A DNA stretch of 64,000 nucleotides, taken from assembly GCF_030408715.1 (NCBI RefSeq), contig NZ_CP047202.1, forward strand, positions 582,287-646,286, written 5' to 3'. Numbering within the stretch: position 1 is the first letter of the stretch; each line of letters opens with the position of its first letter. A program made the position numbers and the translations under genes. Positions 23,962 to 33,356 of this stretch are shown here, piece after piece. The notes below the pieces were generated by a model. It saw only the letters and a list, made by a program, of their open reading frames with translations, ran no database searches and had not been told where the DNA came from. The stretch comes from Corynebacterium confusum. GTDB taxonomy: Bacteria > Actinomycetota > Actinomycetes > Mycobacteriales > Mycobacteriaceae.

Positions 23962-25266
23962 TTAGGCAAAGAGTCCGGCGACCTGGGTGATGCACAGGTA
24001 GACGAACGCGACGGAGATGACCGCCATGAGGGTGTTGACAATCCAGCCGTTGCGCCAGCGCTTCGGCGTGAGCTTCGTGTTGAGTAGCACCAGGAGGGTC
24101 AGCCCCAAAAACGGCATGAACAACGCGCCGAGGACCCCGTAGGTGATGATGAGCCCGGTGGGCTTGCCCAGCAGCAGGAGCAACATCGGCGGGAAGGTCA
24201 GCCAGACCAAGTAGGCGCGGTAGTACTTGCCGCCGGTCTTGGTGGACGGGTCGTCCTGCGGCAGCTTCTTGAGGTGGCCGATATAGTCGGCGAACATCAG
24301 GGACACCCCGTTCCATACGCCTAGGCAGGAGGAGAAGGCGGCGGCGAAGAAGCCGACGATGAACCCTTTGGACAGGACGGTCCCGTAGCGTGCCTCCAGC
24401 ACGTCGGCCATGTCGACCAGACCCTCATCATTGTCGGAGACCGCCACGTTGGCGCTGTAGAGGAGCTCGGCGCCCAGCACCAGCATGGCCAGCACGAAAA
24501 TGCCGGTGACGAGGTAGGCCACCGAGTTGTCTAGGCGCATGACCTTCATCCACTTCGGGGTGTACCACTTCTTCTCTCGCAGCCAGTAGCCGTAGGCGGC
24601 CAGGGTGATGGTGCCGCCCACGCCGCCGGCGATGGAGAGCACGTAGACGAAAGACCCGTCTGGGACGGTGGGGACCAGCCCGGCGATGATCCCGGGCAGG
24701 TTGGGCGCGGTAATCGCGGCGACGCCGACGACGGTGACGAACATGATGCCCACCAGCACCGCGGAGATCCTCTCAAAGAGCTGGTAGCGGCCCAGCCACG
24801 TCAGTGCGAAACAGACCAGCCCGGTGCCGATGGCCCACATGTTCAGGCTCGTGCCCGGGAAGAGGGCGGACAACGCCAAGCCGGTACCCGACATCGCCGC
24901 GGCCCCGTAGACCAGCCCCCAGATCACGATGTACGGCGCGAAGTACCAGGCTGTCCACGGCCCCAGCTCCCGCCAGCCGTGGAAGATAGTATTCCCCGTG
25001 GCCAGGCTGTAGCGGCCCACGCCCTCCACGAGCACGATCTTCATGAACGTGCCCAGAATGACCGCCCATAGCAGCGCAAAGCCGTAGCGTTGGCCCGCAA
25101 TCATCGTGGCCACCATGTCCGCCGCGCCCACGCCAGTGGCCGCCGCCACCAGGCCAGGCCCCACCAGGGTCCAGCGAACCTTCTGTTGTCCCTCATCAGC
25201 GGCGGCACCAGCAACCGGCGAGCTACCGGACGCACCAACCGGACGAGCAGCAGGGTCAGATTTCAT
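23962..25266 (-). CDS. Second NRAMP-related transporter, lacking the canonical metal motifs
   Basis: A 434-residue protein with about 11 membrane helices. Helix 1 reads LVGPGLVAAATGVGAADMVA: the place of the manganese-binding DPGN is taken by GAAD, and helix 6 (GGVGGTITLAAYGYWL) lacks MPHN. Such changes are known in the NRAMP-related magnesium transporters and in uncharacterised relatives, so this is probably not a Mn/Fe carrier. AAGGAG precedes the ATG at 25266. It converges with the nuclease gene with only six bases between stops and is not closely related to the transporter at 15717. Confidence 0.75.
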   Translation of the reverse strand: MKSDPAARPVGASGSSPVAGAAADEGQQKVRWTLVGPGLVAAATGVGAADMVATMIAGQRYGFALLWAVILGTFMKIVLVEGVGRYSLATGNTIFHGWRELGPWTAWYFAPYIVIWGLVYGAAAMSGTGLALSALFPGTSLNMWAIGTGLVCFALTWLGRYQLFERISAVLVGIMFVTVVGVAAITAPNLPGIIAGLVPTVPDGSFVYVLSIAGGVGGTITLAAYGYWLREKKWYTPKWMKVMRLDNSVAYLVTGIFVLAMLVLGAELLYSANVAVSDNDEGLVDMADVLEARYGTVLSKGFIVGFFAAAFSSCLGVWNGVSLMFADYIGHLKKLPQDDPSTKTGGKYYRAYLVWLTFPPMLLLLLGKPTGLIITYGVLGALFMPFLGLTLLVLLNTKLTPKRWRNGWIVNTLMAVISVAFVYLCITQVAGLFA

Positions 25267-25395
25267 GACGCACTCCTTCACAGGCGACACTAGGAGGAAC
25301 AGTGATGGAAGTCACTGTACCCCGATGTGCGGTGCGTCACGTGGTTTTGGAAGAAAGTTGTCGCCTTCCTCCGATCCGAGCGTTGCCCGGCTGTT

Positions 25396-28300
25396 CTAGG
25401 CCACGGTGCGGCCTTCGACGAAGAGCTTTTCCGGCATGGGCCGCTCCAGAGCCCACTCGAATTTGATAGGCTTTTCGCCCTGGTGGGAGACGTAATCGAC
25501 CTTGCCTAGGAAGGTATAGGCCGAGGCCGTGCCCACCTCGTTGCTGCTGAGGTAGCGGGTCGCCATGGCGATGGAACCGCCAAGCTCCTGATGGTGAATA
25601 TAACGCTGCCCGGTCTTGCTCTTGACCGTGGTGCTGTTCTGGGATTCCCAGCGCATGAGCTCCGGGGAGACCGGATAGTCATGGTAATCGGTCGAGGCGC
25701 TGATATCTTCGCGTTTCTTTAAGGTCACCAGGAACAGGTCCGTGTTCTGGTTGGGGAAGTAGCGCACGCCCTCGCGCGGGAGGCTGACCATCTTGGGTAG
25801 TGGGCGCTCTTCCATGGCGGCGATGAGCTCGGACAACGAATACTCGGCGTGGCTTTTGAGCAGCGAGATGCCCGTTGGCCGCGGGATGACGCGGGCGGAG
25901 CTGATGGCGTATTCCATGATTTGTCCCAGCTCGGTGCGCACGGCGGGGTAGTTTCGCAGCAGGCGGAGCGCCGCGGCGAAGTCTTCGGGCGGCGTGACGT
26001 TCGCCTGCCCACCCCAGAACGACAAGACCAGCATGCGTGCATACGCGCGGTCGTCGCCTACCAGGTTCTCCGGGTCGGGGCCGTCCGGATCCAGCAAGCG
26101 CAGGTAGGCGTTCGCGCGATCCTGATCGTTGATGTGCAGCATGGTACGCAGGCGCTTGAGCAAGAAGGTCTCGGTTTCATCGCCGTCGCCTGGCAGGAGA
26201 TTGGTCTCCCGGAGGAACCTGGTCCACGAGTACTGGTTGGGGCGGGTCTTATAAATGTCGCTGATATCGATGCCGGACTCGGCCAGGAACTGCGACAAAT
26301 CGGTCGTCCGGATCTCCGCGACCAAAGACTTAATCTTCTTCAGCGAGCTACTGGCTGCCTTCTTGATGCTCCGCAGGATCTGCTCTTGGCTCACCCGGTC
26401 GAGGCTGACATTGGAGCCGGCCGGCATGGAATAGAAGCCCTTTTCAACTTCCTTGACCAGGTTCTGTCCGCGTTTCTTGGTCAGCGCCTGGTAGCGCTCC
26501 GTGAAGTCGAAGTTTTGGTGCTGCTGCCCCATGAAGTCGAGGATCAGGCAGGAATCCTTGCCCTCGGACAGGCGTAGGCCGCGTCCCAGCTGCTGGATGA
26601 AGACCACCGGGGACTGCGTGGGGCGCAGCAGCAACAGCGTGTTGACCTGGGGGATGTCCACGCCTTCGTTGAAGAGGTCGACGGCGAAAATCACCTTGAT
26701 GTCCCCGTCCTGGAGCTGGCGGATAATCGCTTCGCGTTGGTTCGTCGGGGTGTTGCCGTCGATGGACTTGGCTGGGATTCCGAACTCGGTGAACTGCTGG
26801 GCCATGAACTGAGCGTGGGTGACGGACACGCAAAAGCCCAGCGCCTTGAGCTCGGACATGTCGAGGACGCGTTTTTCGATCTCTTGGATGATAAACCGCG
26901 TGCGCTTCTGCCCGGCCTTGACGTAGAGCTCGCTGAGCTCGTTCATGTCGTATGCGTTGGTCCGGCGGTTCCAGGTCACCCCGGTCAGATCCGTGCCGTC
27001 GGCGATGCCGTAGTAATGCATGGGCGTCAGTCGTTGCATGCGCAGGGCGTCCCAGAGGCGCAGCTCGTAGGCGACGCGGTAATCGAAGAACTTCTGCACA
27101 TTCTCGCCATCCGCGCGCTCCGGCGTGGCGGTAAGCCCCAACAGCTCTTGCGGGGCGAAGTGGTCCAAGATGCGGCGGTAGCTTTTCGCCTCGGCGTGGT
27201 GGAACTCGTCAATGACCACGACGTCGAAGTGATCGGGGGCCAGTTGATCAAGGATGGCAGGCTTGAGCGATTGGACGCTGGCGAAGACGTGGTCCCACTG
27301 GCCGGGCCGTTGGCCATCGACCAAGAGCTCGCCGAAGGTGGCATCGGAGAGCACCTCGCGGTACGTGCGCTGGGCCTGGAGGAGAAGCCTCTTCTGGTGC
27401 GCCACGAACAGCAGTCGCGGCCGGCGGCCGAATTTTTCGCATAGGTTGCGGTAGTCCAGGGCAGCCACGACGGTCTTGCCGGTACCCGTCGCCGCCACCA
27501 GCAGGTTGCGGTGCCGGTCGTGTTCGGTGCGCTCGGATTCCAACGCCTCGAGCATGGGCCGCTGAGAGCTCAATGGCTCGACCCGTAGGCCGGAGATCTC
27601 CAGGGACTCGTTCTTGCGCTCGCCGCCGCGGGCAAGGAGTAGGGCCTTATCGAGCTTGTCGAAGTCGCGCTCGGGCTGGAAATCCACGAAGTGGGGGTCG
27701 TGCCAGTAGGTATCGAAAGTCTTGATGAACTTGTCGATGACCCCCGGTGTGGTCTTGCTAGAACCGCGCACGTTCCATTCCCATCCGTCTACCAGAGCGG
27801 ACCGGGAGAGGTTGGAGCTGCCGATGAAGGCGGTATCGAAGCCCGAATTGCGCTTAAACAGCCAGGCCTTGGCGTGCAGGCGAGTGCTCTTGTGCTCGTA
27901 GCACACGCGCACCTGTGCGCCGTAGCGCTCCACCAGGGTCTTGACCGCCAGGGCGTCGGTCGCGCCACAGTACGTAGAGGTCAACACCCGCAGCGGGATG
28001 CCCTTATCGCGGAGGTACTCGAACTGCTCCGTAAGCGCGGAGACACCGGTGTTCTTCACGAAAGCGCACAGGAGGTGTACCTCGTCGGCGGTCTTGATCT
28101 CGCGGTCGAGTTCGGTCCAGAGATTGGATTCCTCGGGCGCGTTGGTAAAAAGGGCGCTCGAATGGAAAGGGATCTCCGGCATCTGGGGCGGGCTGGCGAG
28201 CGTGGTGTCGAAGATGGCGTACAGCAGCTCTTCGCTATCGATGGCCTCCTCGGCGCCCAGGGCCGAGGTCAGCCGGTTGACTAAAGCCAAGCGGTCGGCC

Positions 28301-28524
28301 GGCTTGGTCAGCTCGCGGAGCTTTTGCTCGAGGATGCTGGCGATGCCCTGGGAGACCGCCGCCTGATAGCGGCGGGAGACCTCCTCGCTCGCGCCGTCGG
28401 CAATCTGGAAGCCGGCGGTAGGGTAGGCGGCCTCTTTCTGGCGCAGCTCGTCGCGCACCCGGGCGGAGAGGGGAGTCTCGTAGTAGCCGAAGGGCAGCGT
28501 GGAGTCGTCGGGGTGGTTGCTCAC
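25396..28524 (-). CDS. PLD-nuclease / DEAD-like helicase / DUF3427 protein
   Basis: A 1042-residue protein. Residues about 130-290 are a phospholipase D-like nuclease domain (RLHAKAWLFKRN, IGSSNLS). Then a superfamily 2 helicase: Walker A ATGTGKTVVAAL, Walker B VVIDEFHHAE, LGLTATPER, and motif VI QQLGRGLRLSEGKDS. The last part (about 700-1042) is DUF3427-like. This architecture suggests ATP-driven action on DNA with nuclease activity, either in repair or against foreign DNA; no assay-based role is known to me. The GTG start overlaps the TGA of the upstream Nudix gene (GTGA), so both are translated together. Confidence 0.85.
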   Translation of the reverse strand: MSNHPDDSTLPFGYYETPLSARVRDELRQKEAAYPTAGFQIADGASEEVSRRYQAAVSQGIASILEQKLRELTKPADRLALVNRLTSALGAEEAIDSEELLYAIFDTTLASPPQMPEIPFHSSALFTNAPEESNLWTELDREIKTADEVHLLCAFVKNTGVSALTEQFEYLRDKGIPLRVLTSTYCGATDALAVKTLVERYGAQVRVCYEHKSTRLHAKAWLFKRNSGFDTAFIGSSNLSRSALVDGWEWNVRGSSKTTPGVIDKFIKTFDTYWHDPHFVDFQPERDFDKLDKALLLARGGERKNESLEISGLRVEPLSSQRPMLEALESERTEHDRHRNLLVAATGTGKTVVAALDYRNLCEKFGRRPRLLFVAHQKRLLLQAQRTYREVLSDATFGELLVDGQRPGQWDHVFASVQSLKPAILDQLAPDHFDVVVIDEFHHAEAKSYRRILDHFAPQELLGLTATPERADGENVQKFFDYRVAYELRLWDALRMQRLTPMHYYGIADGTDLTGVTWNRRTNAYDMNELSELYVKAGQKRTRFIIQEIEKRVLDMSELKALGFCVSVTHAQFMAQQFTEFGIPAKSIDGNTPTNQREAIIRQLQDGDIKVIFAVDLFNEGVDIPQVNTLLLLRPTQSPVVFIQQLGRGLRLSEGKDSCLILDFMGQQHQNFDFTERYQALTKKRGQNLVKEVEKGFYSMPAGSNVSLDRVSQEQILRSIKKAASSSLKKIKSLVAEIRTTDLSQFLAESGIDISDIYKTRPNQYSWTRFLRETNLLPGDGDETETFLLKRLRTMLHINDQDRANAYLRLLDPDGPDPENLVGDDRAYARMLVLSFWGGQANVTPPEDFAAALRLLRNYPAVRTELGQIMEYAISSARVIPRPTGISLLKSHAEYSLSELIAAMEERPLPKMVSLPREGVRYFPNQNTDLFLVTLKKREDISASTDYHDYPVSPELMRWESQNSTTVKSKTGQRYIHHQELGGSIAMATRYLSSNEVGTASAYTFLGKVDYVSHQGEKPIKFEWALERPMPEKLFVEGRTVA

Positions 28525-28913
28525 AGGGCGTCCACCACCAGCTTAAGCGCCGGGACGTCGGCCGGCGCCCAGGGTAGCTCGGTAACCTCGGCGGCGGTGA
28601 CCCAGCGGGCCTCGTCGTGATCGCTCAGCTGCGGGGTGCCCGCGGAGATCGTGCACCAGAACGTGGTCAGCTCGATGGTGGCGAAGTCATAATCGTGCGT
28701 TGTGGTGGTCACTTGCGAGCCCACCTCGGCGGTGACGGACAGCTCCTCGCGGATTTCGCGCGCGAGCGCTTCCTCCGGGGACTCGCCGGCCTCGATCTTG
28801 CCGCCCGGGAACTCCCAGTAGCCGGCAAGCGACTTGCCGGGGGCTTTGCGACACGCCAAGATCTTGTCCTCGGCGCGGAAGACCGCGCCCACAACTCGTA
28901 TGACAACGCTCAT
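28521..28913 (-). CDS. MutT-type Nudix hydrolase
   Basis: A 130-residue enzyme with a full Nudix box (GGKIEAGESPEEALAREIRE followed by EL), which hydrolyses nucleoside diphosphate-linked substrates such as 8-oxo-dGTP or dCTP. The start at 28913 is chosen because the -10 box CATAAT lies six bases upstream, a leaderless arrangement; a longer frame would need the G/C-homopolymer region to be coding. Its coupling to the helicase gene by a GTGA overlap suggests a shared task in nucleotide or DNA quality control. Confidence 0.85.
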   Translation of the reverse strand: MSVVIRVVGAVFRAEDKILACRKAPGKSLAGYWEFPGGKIEAGESPEEALAREIREELSVTAEVGSQVTTTTHDYDFATIELTTFWCTISAGTPQLSDHDEARWVTAAEVTELPWAPADVPALKLVVDAL

Positions 28914-29227
28914 TCTTTCATTATGAACATCTGCCGGACACTCGGATGGACAAATGCTAAACCCGCTGGACAGCCGCGGATCTTTGCCACCCCCGACCGT
29001 CCTGTTCTCTGAGTGCAGTGACAGAGGCAACGCCGGGGGGGGGCTAGCTGTGTTCCAAAATCCAAGCAAAAGCACCCAAAAACAATCGGACATCTGTTAT
29101 TTTCACGCGAGATGCCTAGTGGTTGCTAATGCTGATGCCGTGTTTGCTGGTGCGGAGTAGGCTTGCTGGTGAGCACATTCAGAAGTTTACGTTGGATTTC
29201 AACGTGCTGGACTTAAGGAGAAAACCA
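28914..29227 (+). other. Intergenic region between mutT-like gene and butA
   Basis: A 314-base divergent spacer. It holds the leaderless -10 of the Nudix gene (ATTATG on this strand at 28920-28925) and a run of nine G at 29035-29043, about 185 bases upstream of butA. AAGGAG precedes the butA start. I see no further gene; the only open frames are shadows. Confidence 0.5.
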
Positions 29228-30028
29228 ATGTCTGCTCAAGCTACGGAACGCGTAGAAAACGGCAAGGTCGCCCTGATGATCGGTGGCGGTCAGGGAATCG
29301 GTGAGGCGGCTATCAAGCGCCTGCACCGGGATGGCTTCCGCGTCGCGGTGGGGGACCTGAACCTGGACACCGCGCAGAAGGTCGCGGAAGACCTGGGCGG
29401 TGAGGCCGCAGGTGCGATCGCCATCGAGGTCAACGCGGCGGACCGGGACTCGGTCTACGCGGCGGTGGACCAGACGGTGGAAAAGCTTGGCGGCTTTGAC
29501 GTCATCATCAACAACGCCGGCATCGCGCCGCAGATCGATATCCTCGACGTGACCGAAAAGGACATCGACACCATCTACGACATCAACGTCAAGGGTGTTA
29601 TCTGGGGCATCCAGGCGGCAGCCAAGAAGCTGCGCGAGCTGGGCCACGGCGGCAAGATCATCAACGCCGCCTCCCAGGCCGGTGTGAAGGGCAACCCGGG
29701 TATCCCGCTGTACACCTCCACCAAGTTCGCCATCCGTGGCCTGACCCAGACCACGGCCCAGGACCTGGCTGAAGACGGCATCACCGTCAACGCCTACGCC
29801 CCGGGCATCGTCCGCACCCCGCTGATGGAGAAGCTCGCCCAGGACCTGGCGAAGAGCAACAATCAGCCGGAGGAGTGGGGCTGGGAGCAGTTCACCAAGA
29901 ACATCACTCTCAAGCGCCTGTCTGAGGTCGAGGACGTCGCCAAGGCGATTTCCTTCCTGGCCGGCGAGGACTCGGACTACGTCACCGGCCAGACCCTAGT
30001 GGTCGACGGCGGTATGGTCTTCCACTAA
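29228..30028 (+). CDS. butA: Acetoin/diacetyl reductase (2,3-butanediol dehydrogenase), SDR family
   Basis: A 266-residue short-chain dehydrogenase. It has the NAD-binding GGGQGIGEAA, the NNAG motif, catalytic Ser and Tyr/Lys in NAASQAGVKG and YTSTKFAIRG, and the C-terminal LVVDGGMVFH typical of butanediol dehydrogenase/ButA. It reduces diacetyl and acetoin (or oxidises butanediol) with NAD(H). AAGGAGAAAACCA precedes the ATG. Its stop overlaps the convergent rbsD stop by four bases. Confidence 0.88.
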   Translation: MSAQATERVENGKVALMIGGGQGIGEAAIKRLHRDGFRVAVGDLNLDTAQKVAEDLGGEAAGAIAIEVNAADRDSVYAAVDQTVEKLGGFDVIINNAGIAPQIDILDVTEKDIDTIYDINVKGVIWGIQAAAKKLRELGHGGKIINAASQAGVKGNPGIPLYTSTKFAIRGLTQTTAQDLAEDGITVNAYAPGIVRTPLMEKLAQDLAKSNNQPEEWGWEQFTKNITLKRLSEVEDVAKAISFLAGEDSDYVTGQTLVVDGGMVFH

Positions 30029-30399
30029 AAGGCCACGCCACTGCGGAAAATCGCATTAGCAAATGGGGTAGTTTCCCCGGTGCGCACGATGAACCGGCAC
30101 TCCGCGAGCTGGTTCTTCAGTGTTTCGTGAGTGGTCTCCCGGACGGTCACGTTCGGGAGTAACTCGCGGATTTCGCGTGGGGTGCTGTCGGCAATGGCGA
30201 CGGCCTCCACGACCACCTCGTTGAGGATGGCGCGGGCGACGTCCGCGAAGCTCGGCACGCCGAAGACGAGGCTCAAATCGATGACCTTCACGCCGTCCGG
30301 CAGCGGCAGGCCGCAGTCGCCGATGGCGAAGGTGTCGGTGTGGCCCAGGCGGCTAATCGCCCAGGTCAGCTCGGGGTTTAGAATTCCTTGTTTACGCAT
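30025..30399 (-). CDS. rbsD: D-ribose pyranase
   Basis: A 124-residue enzyme that interconverts ribopyranose and ribofuranose so that ribokinase can act. MRKQGILNPELTWAISRLGHTD is the family start (split here: catalytic His in GHTD), with IGDCGLPLP and FIVRTGETTPFANAIF. Last gene of the ribose operon, four bases after rbsK. The ATG at 30399 fits the family length; a longer in-frame extension reads into rbsK. Confidence 0.92.
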   Translation of the reverse strand: MRKQGILNPELTWAISRLGHTDTFAIGDCGLPLPDGVKVIDLSLVFGVPSFADVARAILNEVVVEAVAIADSTPREIRELLPNVTVRETTHETLKNQLAECRFIVRTGETTPFANAIFRSGVAF

Positions 30400-30403
30400 G
30401 TTT

Positions 30404-31348
30404 TTATACCTGTGGTAGTTCCGCGTCCAAGCCGGGGTAGGACGGCTGGGCGCCAATGGACAGGGCGGCAAAAGCGCCGACGCGGGCGGCGTGCCGGGCG
30501 GCATCGGTAAGCGATGCCCCGGCCAGCAGGCGGGCCACCAGCGCGCCCGTGAAGGCGTCGCCGGCGCCGGTGGTATCCACCGCGTGGATGCGCGGGGTGG
30601 GGATGTCCGTCAGACCGGAACCATCGCCCACCAGGGCGCCCTGGGCGCCCAGCGTCAGCACGACGCTGTTAAAGCCGACCTCCAGCAGCGCCTGGACCAT
30701 ATCGTGCGGGTCCGCCGAGGCCACCGGCGCGCCCAGCTGGGCCAGGACCAGGTCGGCCTCGTGCTCGTTGACCACCAGCGGGTCCGCGCGCAGCAGGCTG
30801 TCCCGGTCCACCTCAATGACCGGCGCAAGGTTGACCACCAGCCGGTGGGCGTGGCGGGCTGCCGCCGCGAAGCCCTCCGCGGGGATTTCGCCCTGCAGCA
30901 GGACGATGTCGGCTGCTGCCACCGCGGAGGAGTGCGCGTCGACGTAGCTGCCGTCCACGGTGGCGTTCGCGCCGGGGATGACCACGATGGTGTTCTCCCC
31001 GTCGGCGCTGACCGTGATGACCGCCAGGCCCGTCGTCGTGGAGGAGCGGGTCGCGACGTGCTCCAGGTTCACGCCGCTGCTGTGCAGGTGGCTCATCGCC
31101 GGGGCGGAGTAGGGGTCGTCGCCCACCGCGCCGACGAAGTCCACGTGCGCGCCCTGCAGCGCGGCGGCCACGGCCTGGTTGGCGCCCTTGCCGCCGGCCA
31201 GGATGCCGCCGCCGCTGCCCAGGAGGGTCTCGCCCGGGTGCGGGTGGCGGTCCACGCCTACCATGAGGTCGGCGTTGATGGAGCCCACGACGGCCAGGCG
31301 GCCGGACTGGGCGGACGCGGTGGACGGGGTGCTGGTCGGTTCAGTCAT
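30404..31348 (-). CDS. rbsK: Ribokinase
   Basis: A 314-residue PfkB-family kinase that phosphorylates ribose to ribose 5-phosphate. GSINADLMVGVDRHPHPGET and GGKGANQAVAAA are substrate-binding motifs, and DTTGAGDAFTGAL holds the catalytic Asp and anion hole. Its ATG overlaps the rbsB stop (TAATG). The first 16 residues are a Ser/Thr/Ala-rich extra head. Confidence 0.93.
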   Translation of the reverse strand: MTEPTSTPSTASAQSGRLAVVGSINADLMVGVDRHPHPGETLLGSGGGILAGGKGANQAVAAALQGAHVDFVGAVGDDPYSAPAMSHLHSSGVNLEHVATRSSTTTGLAVITVSADGENTIVVIPGANATVDGSYVDAHSSAVAAADIVLLQGEIPAEGFAAAARHAHRLVVNLAPVIEVDRDSLLRADPLVVNEHEADLVLAQLGAPVASADPHDMVQALLEVGFNSVVLTLGAQGALVGDGSGLTDIPTPRIHAVDTTGAGDAFTGALVARLLAGASLTDAARHAARVGAFAALSIGAQPSYPGLDAELPQV

Positions 31349-32289
31349 TACTTGTACTCAGCTACGTTCTGCTCGGTGACGGTGACAACTTCGACCGGGA
31401 TTTCGGCTTCTGGGTCCTCGCCGTTCAGGATGGCAGCGGCCTGCTCCACGGCCTTGGCGCCGAGCTCGTCCGGCAGCTGGGCGATGGTGCCTGCCAACGT
31501 GCCGTCCTCGATGGCCTTGATGCCGTCCTCGGTGCCGTCGAAGCCGAAGACCTTGACCTCCTTGCCGGCCTTAGCGCCCAGGGCCTCGATGGCGCCGAGG
31601 GCCATCTCGTCGTTCTCGGCGAAGACGGCCTTGACATTCGGGTGGGCCTGCAGCAGGTTGGTGGTCACGTTCAGGCCCTCGGTGCGGTCGAAGTTCGCGG
31701 TTTGCTTGGCCGCGACCTTGATCTTCGGGTACTTCTTGAGTCCCTTCTCGAAGCCCTCGCCGCGGTCGCGGGAGGCCGAGGATCCGGAGATGCCCTGCAG
31801 GATGAGGATCTCGCCCTCCTCGCCGATGGATTCAGCCAGGGCATCGGCGGCCTGCTCGCCGCCGGCGATGTTATCGGAGGCCACAAAGGAGGCGACCTCG
31901 CCGGCGTTGGAGGAGCGGTCCACCGCCACGACCGGGATATTAGCGGCGTTGAGCGACTGGACGGCCGAGCCCACTGCGTCGGAATCCGTCGGGTTGACAA
32001 TCACGACGCCGGCGCCGGAGGTCTCCGCGTTCTTCAGCTGGTTGGTCTGGGTGGACGCGTCGTCGGAGGCGTCCTGGACGTCCAGGTTGATGCCCAGCTC
32101 GTCGGCCTTTTCCTGGGCGCCGTCGCGCAGCTCGACGAAGAAGGGGTTGGTCTGGGTCGACAGCGCCAGGGTGACGTTATCGCTGGCGGCCTCGCCGCGG
32201 TTGCAGGCGGCGACCGAAAGGGTCAGCGCGGCGACGGAGGCCACGGCCAGGGACTTGCGGACAAGGGTGCGGGTCAGGGATGCAGACAT
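31348..32289 (-). CDS. rbsB: Ribose ABC importer, binding lipoprotein
   Basis: A 313-residue lipoprotein with lipobox SVAAC (Cys29). The periplasmic-binding fold of the ribose/galactose class follows: LALSTQTNPFFVELRDGAQ, VIVNPTDSDAVG, ILQGISGSSASRDRGEGF, FAENDEMALGA and FGFDGTEDG. It presents ribose to RbsC. GTAAAGGAA is before the ATG; the 71-base gap to rbsC is the largest inside this operon. Confidence 0.92.
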   Translation of the reverse strand: MSASLTRTLVRKSLAVASVAALTLSVAACNRGEAASDNVTLALSTQTNPFFVELRDGAQEKADELGINLDVQDASDDASTQTNQLKNAETSGAGVVIVNPTDSDAVGSAVQSLNAANIPVVAVDRSSNAGEVASFVASDNIAGGEQAADALAESIGEEGEILILQGISGSSASRDRGEGFEKGLKKYPKIKVAAKQTANFDRTEGLNVTTNLLQAHPNVKAVFAENDEMALGAIEALGAKAGKEVKVFGFDGTEDGIKAIEDGTLAGTIAQLPDELGAKAVEQAAAILNGEDPEAEIPVEVVTVTEQNVAEYK

Positions 32290-32360
32290 GAGGTTTTCCT
32301 TTACTTCTTCTGCGGCGGCGTGGTAGTTATTCCGGCGCCGCCGGGGGAGGGGGAGGGTAT

Positions 32361-33356
32361 TTAGTTAGCGGTCTTGTTACGGATGACGTCGAAGCCCACG
32401 GCCAGCGCGATGACCAGGCCGATGACAATCTGCTGCCAGAAGGAGGAGACGTTGAGCAGGTTCAGCCCGTTGCGGATGACGGCTAGCAGCAGCGCGCCGA
32501 CCAGGGTGCCGGTGGCCTTGCCGGCGCCGCCGGCTAGCGATGCCCCACCGATGACCACCGCCGCAATCGCGTCCAGCTCGTAGCCCACGCCCGCCTGCGG
32601 CTGCGCCGAGGTCAGCCGGCCGGCCATGACCAGGCCGGACAGCGCGGCGAAGAGGCCGGACAGGCCGAAGACGGCGACCTGGATCTTGCGGACCGGCAGG
32701 CCGGACAGGCGCGCGGCCTCCAGGTTGCCACCGATGGCGTACATGGAGCGCCCCAGCACGGTGCGCTCCAGGATGAACCAGCACACCAGGCCGGCGATGA
32801 CCATCATGACGATCGGGATGGGCACCCCGGCGACGGTCGAGCCCATCCAGTTGACAGCGTCGGCGGTGGGCATCGGCGAGCCCTGGGAGATGACCAGGGT
32901 GGCGCCGCGGGCGATTGACATCATGGCCAGGGTGGCGATGAACGACGGGATCTTGCCCCAGGCCGTCGCCATGCCGCAGATGACACCGGCCAGCAGGCCG
33001 GTGAGCAGACCGAGGATCAGCGTCACCCAGCCCGGCAGGCCGGTGTTGACGAAGAAGGAGGCCGAGACCATCGCGCCCAGGGCGGCGACGGAACCCACCG
33101 ACAGGTCGATGCCGGCGGTGATGATGACAAAGGTCATGCCGAAGGCCAGGATGGCCACGGTGGCGGCCTGGATGCCGATGTTGACCAGGTTGTTAACGGT
33201 CAGAAAATGCGGGGTGGCGATGAAAAGCGCCACGCACAGGACGATGAGGCCGACGAGCGCGCCGTTGTTCATCATCCAGTTGGATACCCGGTGCCAGCGG
33301 CTCGGGCCCGTCGGGGCGCCGGCGGGCGCGCTGGCGGCGGTAGCGGTGGTGGTCAT
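32361..33356 (-). CDS. rbsC: Ribose ABC importer, permease
   Basis: A 331-residue permease with about ten membrane helices, of the ribose/xylose (CUT2) type: FVIITAGIDLSVGSVAALGA and GNLEAARLSGLPVRKIQ (the loop that meets the ATPase) are conserved, as is AVVIGGASLAGGAGKATGT. Its start overlaps the rbsA stop (ATGA), so it is translationally coupled. Confidence 0.92.
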   Translation of the reverse strand: MTTTATAASAPAGAPTGPSRWHRVSNWMMNNGALVGLIVLCVALFIATPHFLTVNNLVNIGIQAATVAILAFGMTFVIITAGIDLSVGSVAALGAMVSASFFVNTGLPGWVTLILGLLTGLLAGVICGMATAWGKIPSFIATLAMMSIARGATLVISQGSPMPTADAVNWMGSTVAGVPIPIVMMVIAGLVCWFILERTVLGRSMYAIGGNLEAARLSGLPVRKIQVAVFGLSGLFAALSGLVMAGRLTSAQPQAGVGYELDAIAAVVIGGASLAGGAGKATGTLVGALLLAVIRNGLNLLNVSSFWQQIVIGLVIALAVGFDVIRNKTAN

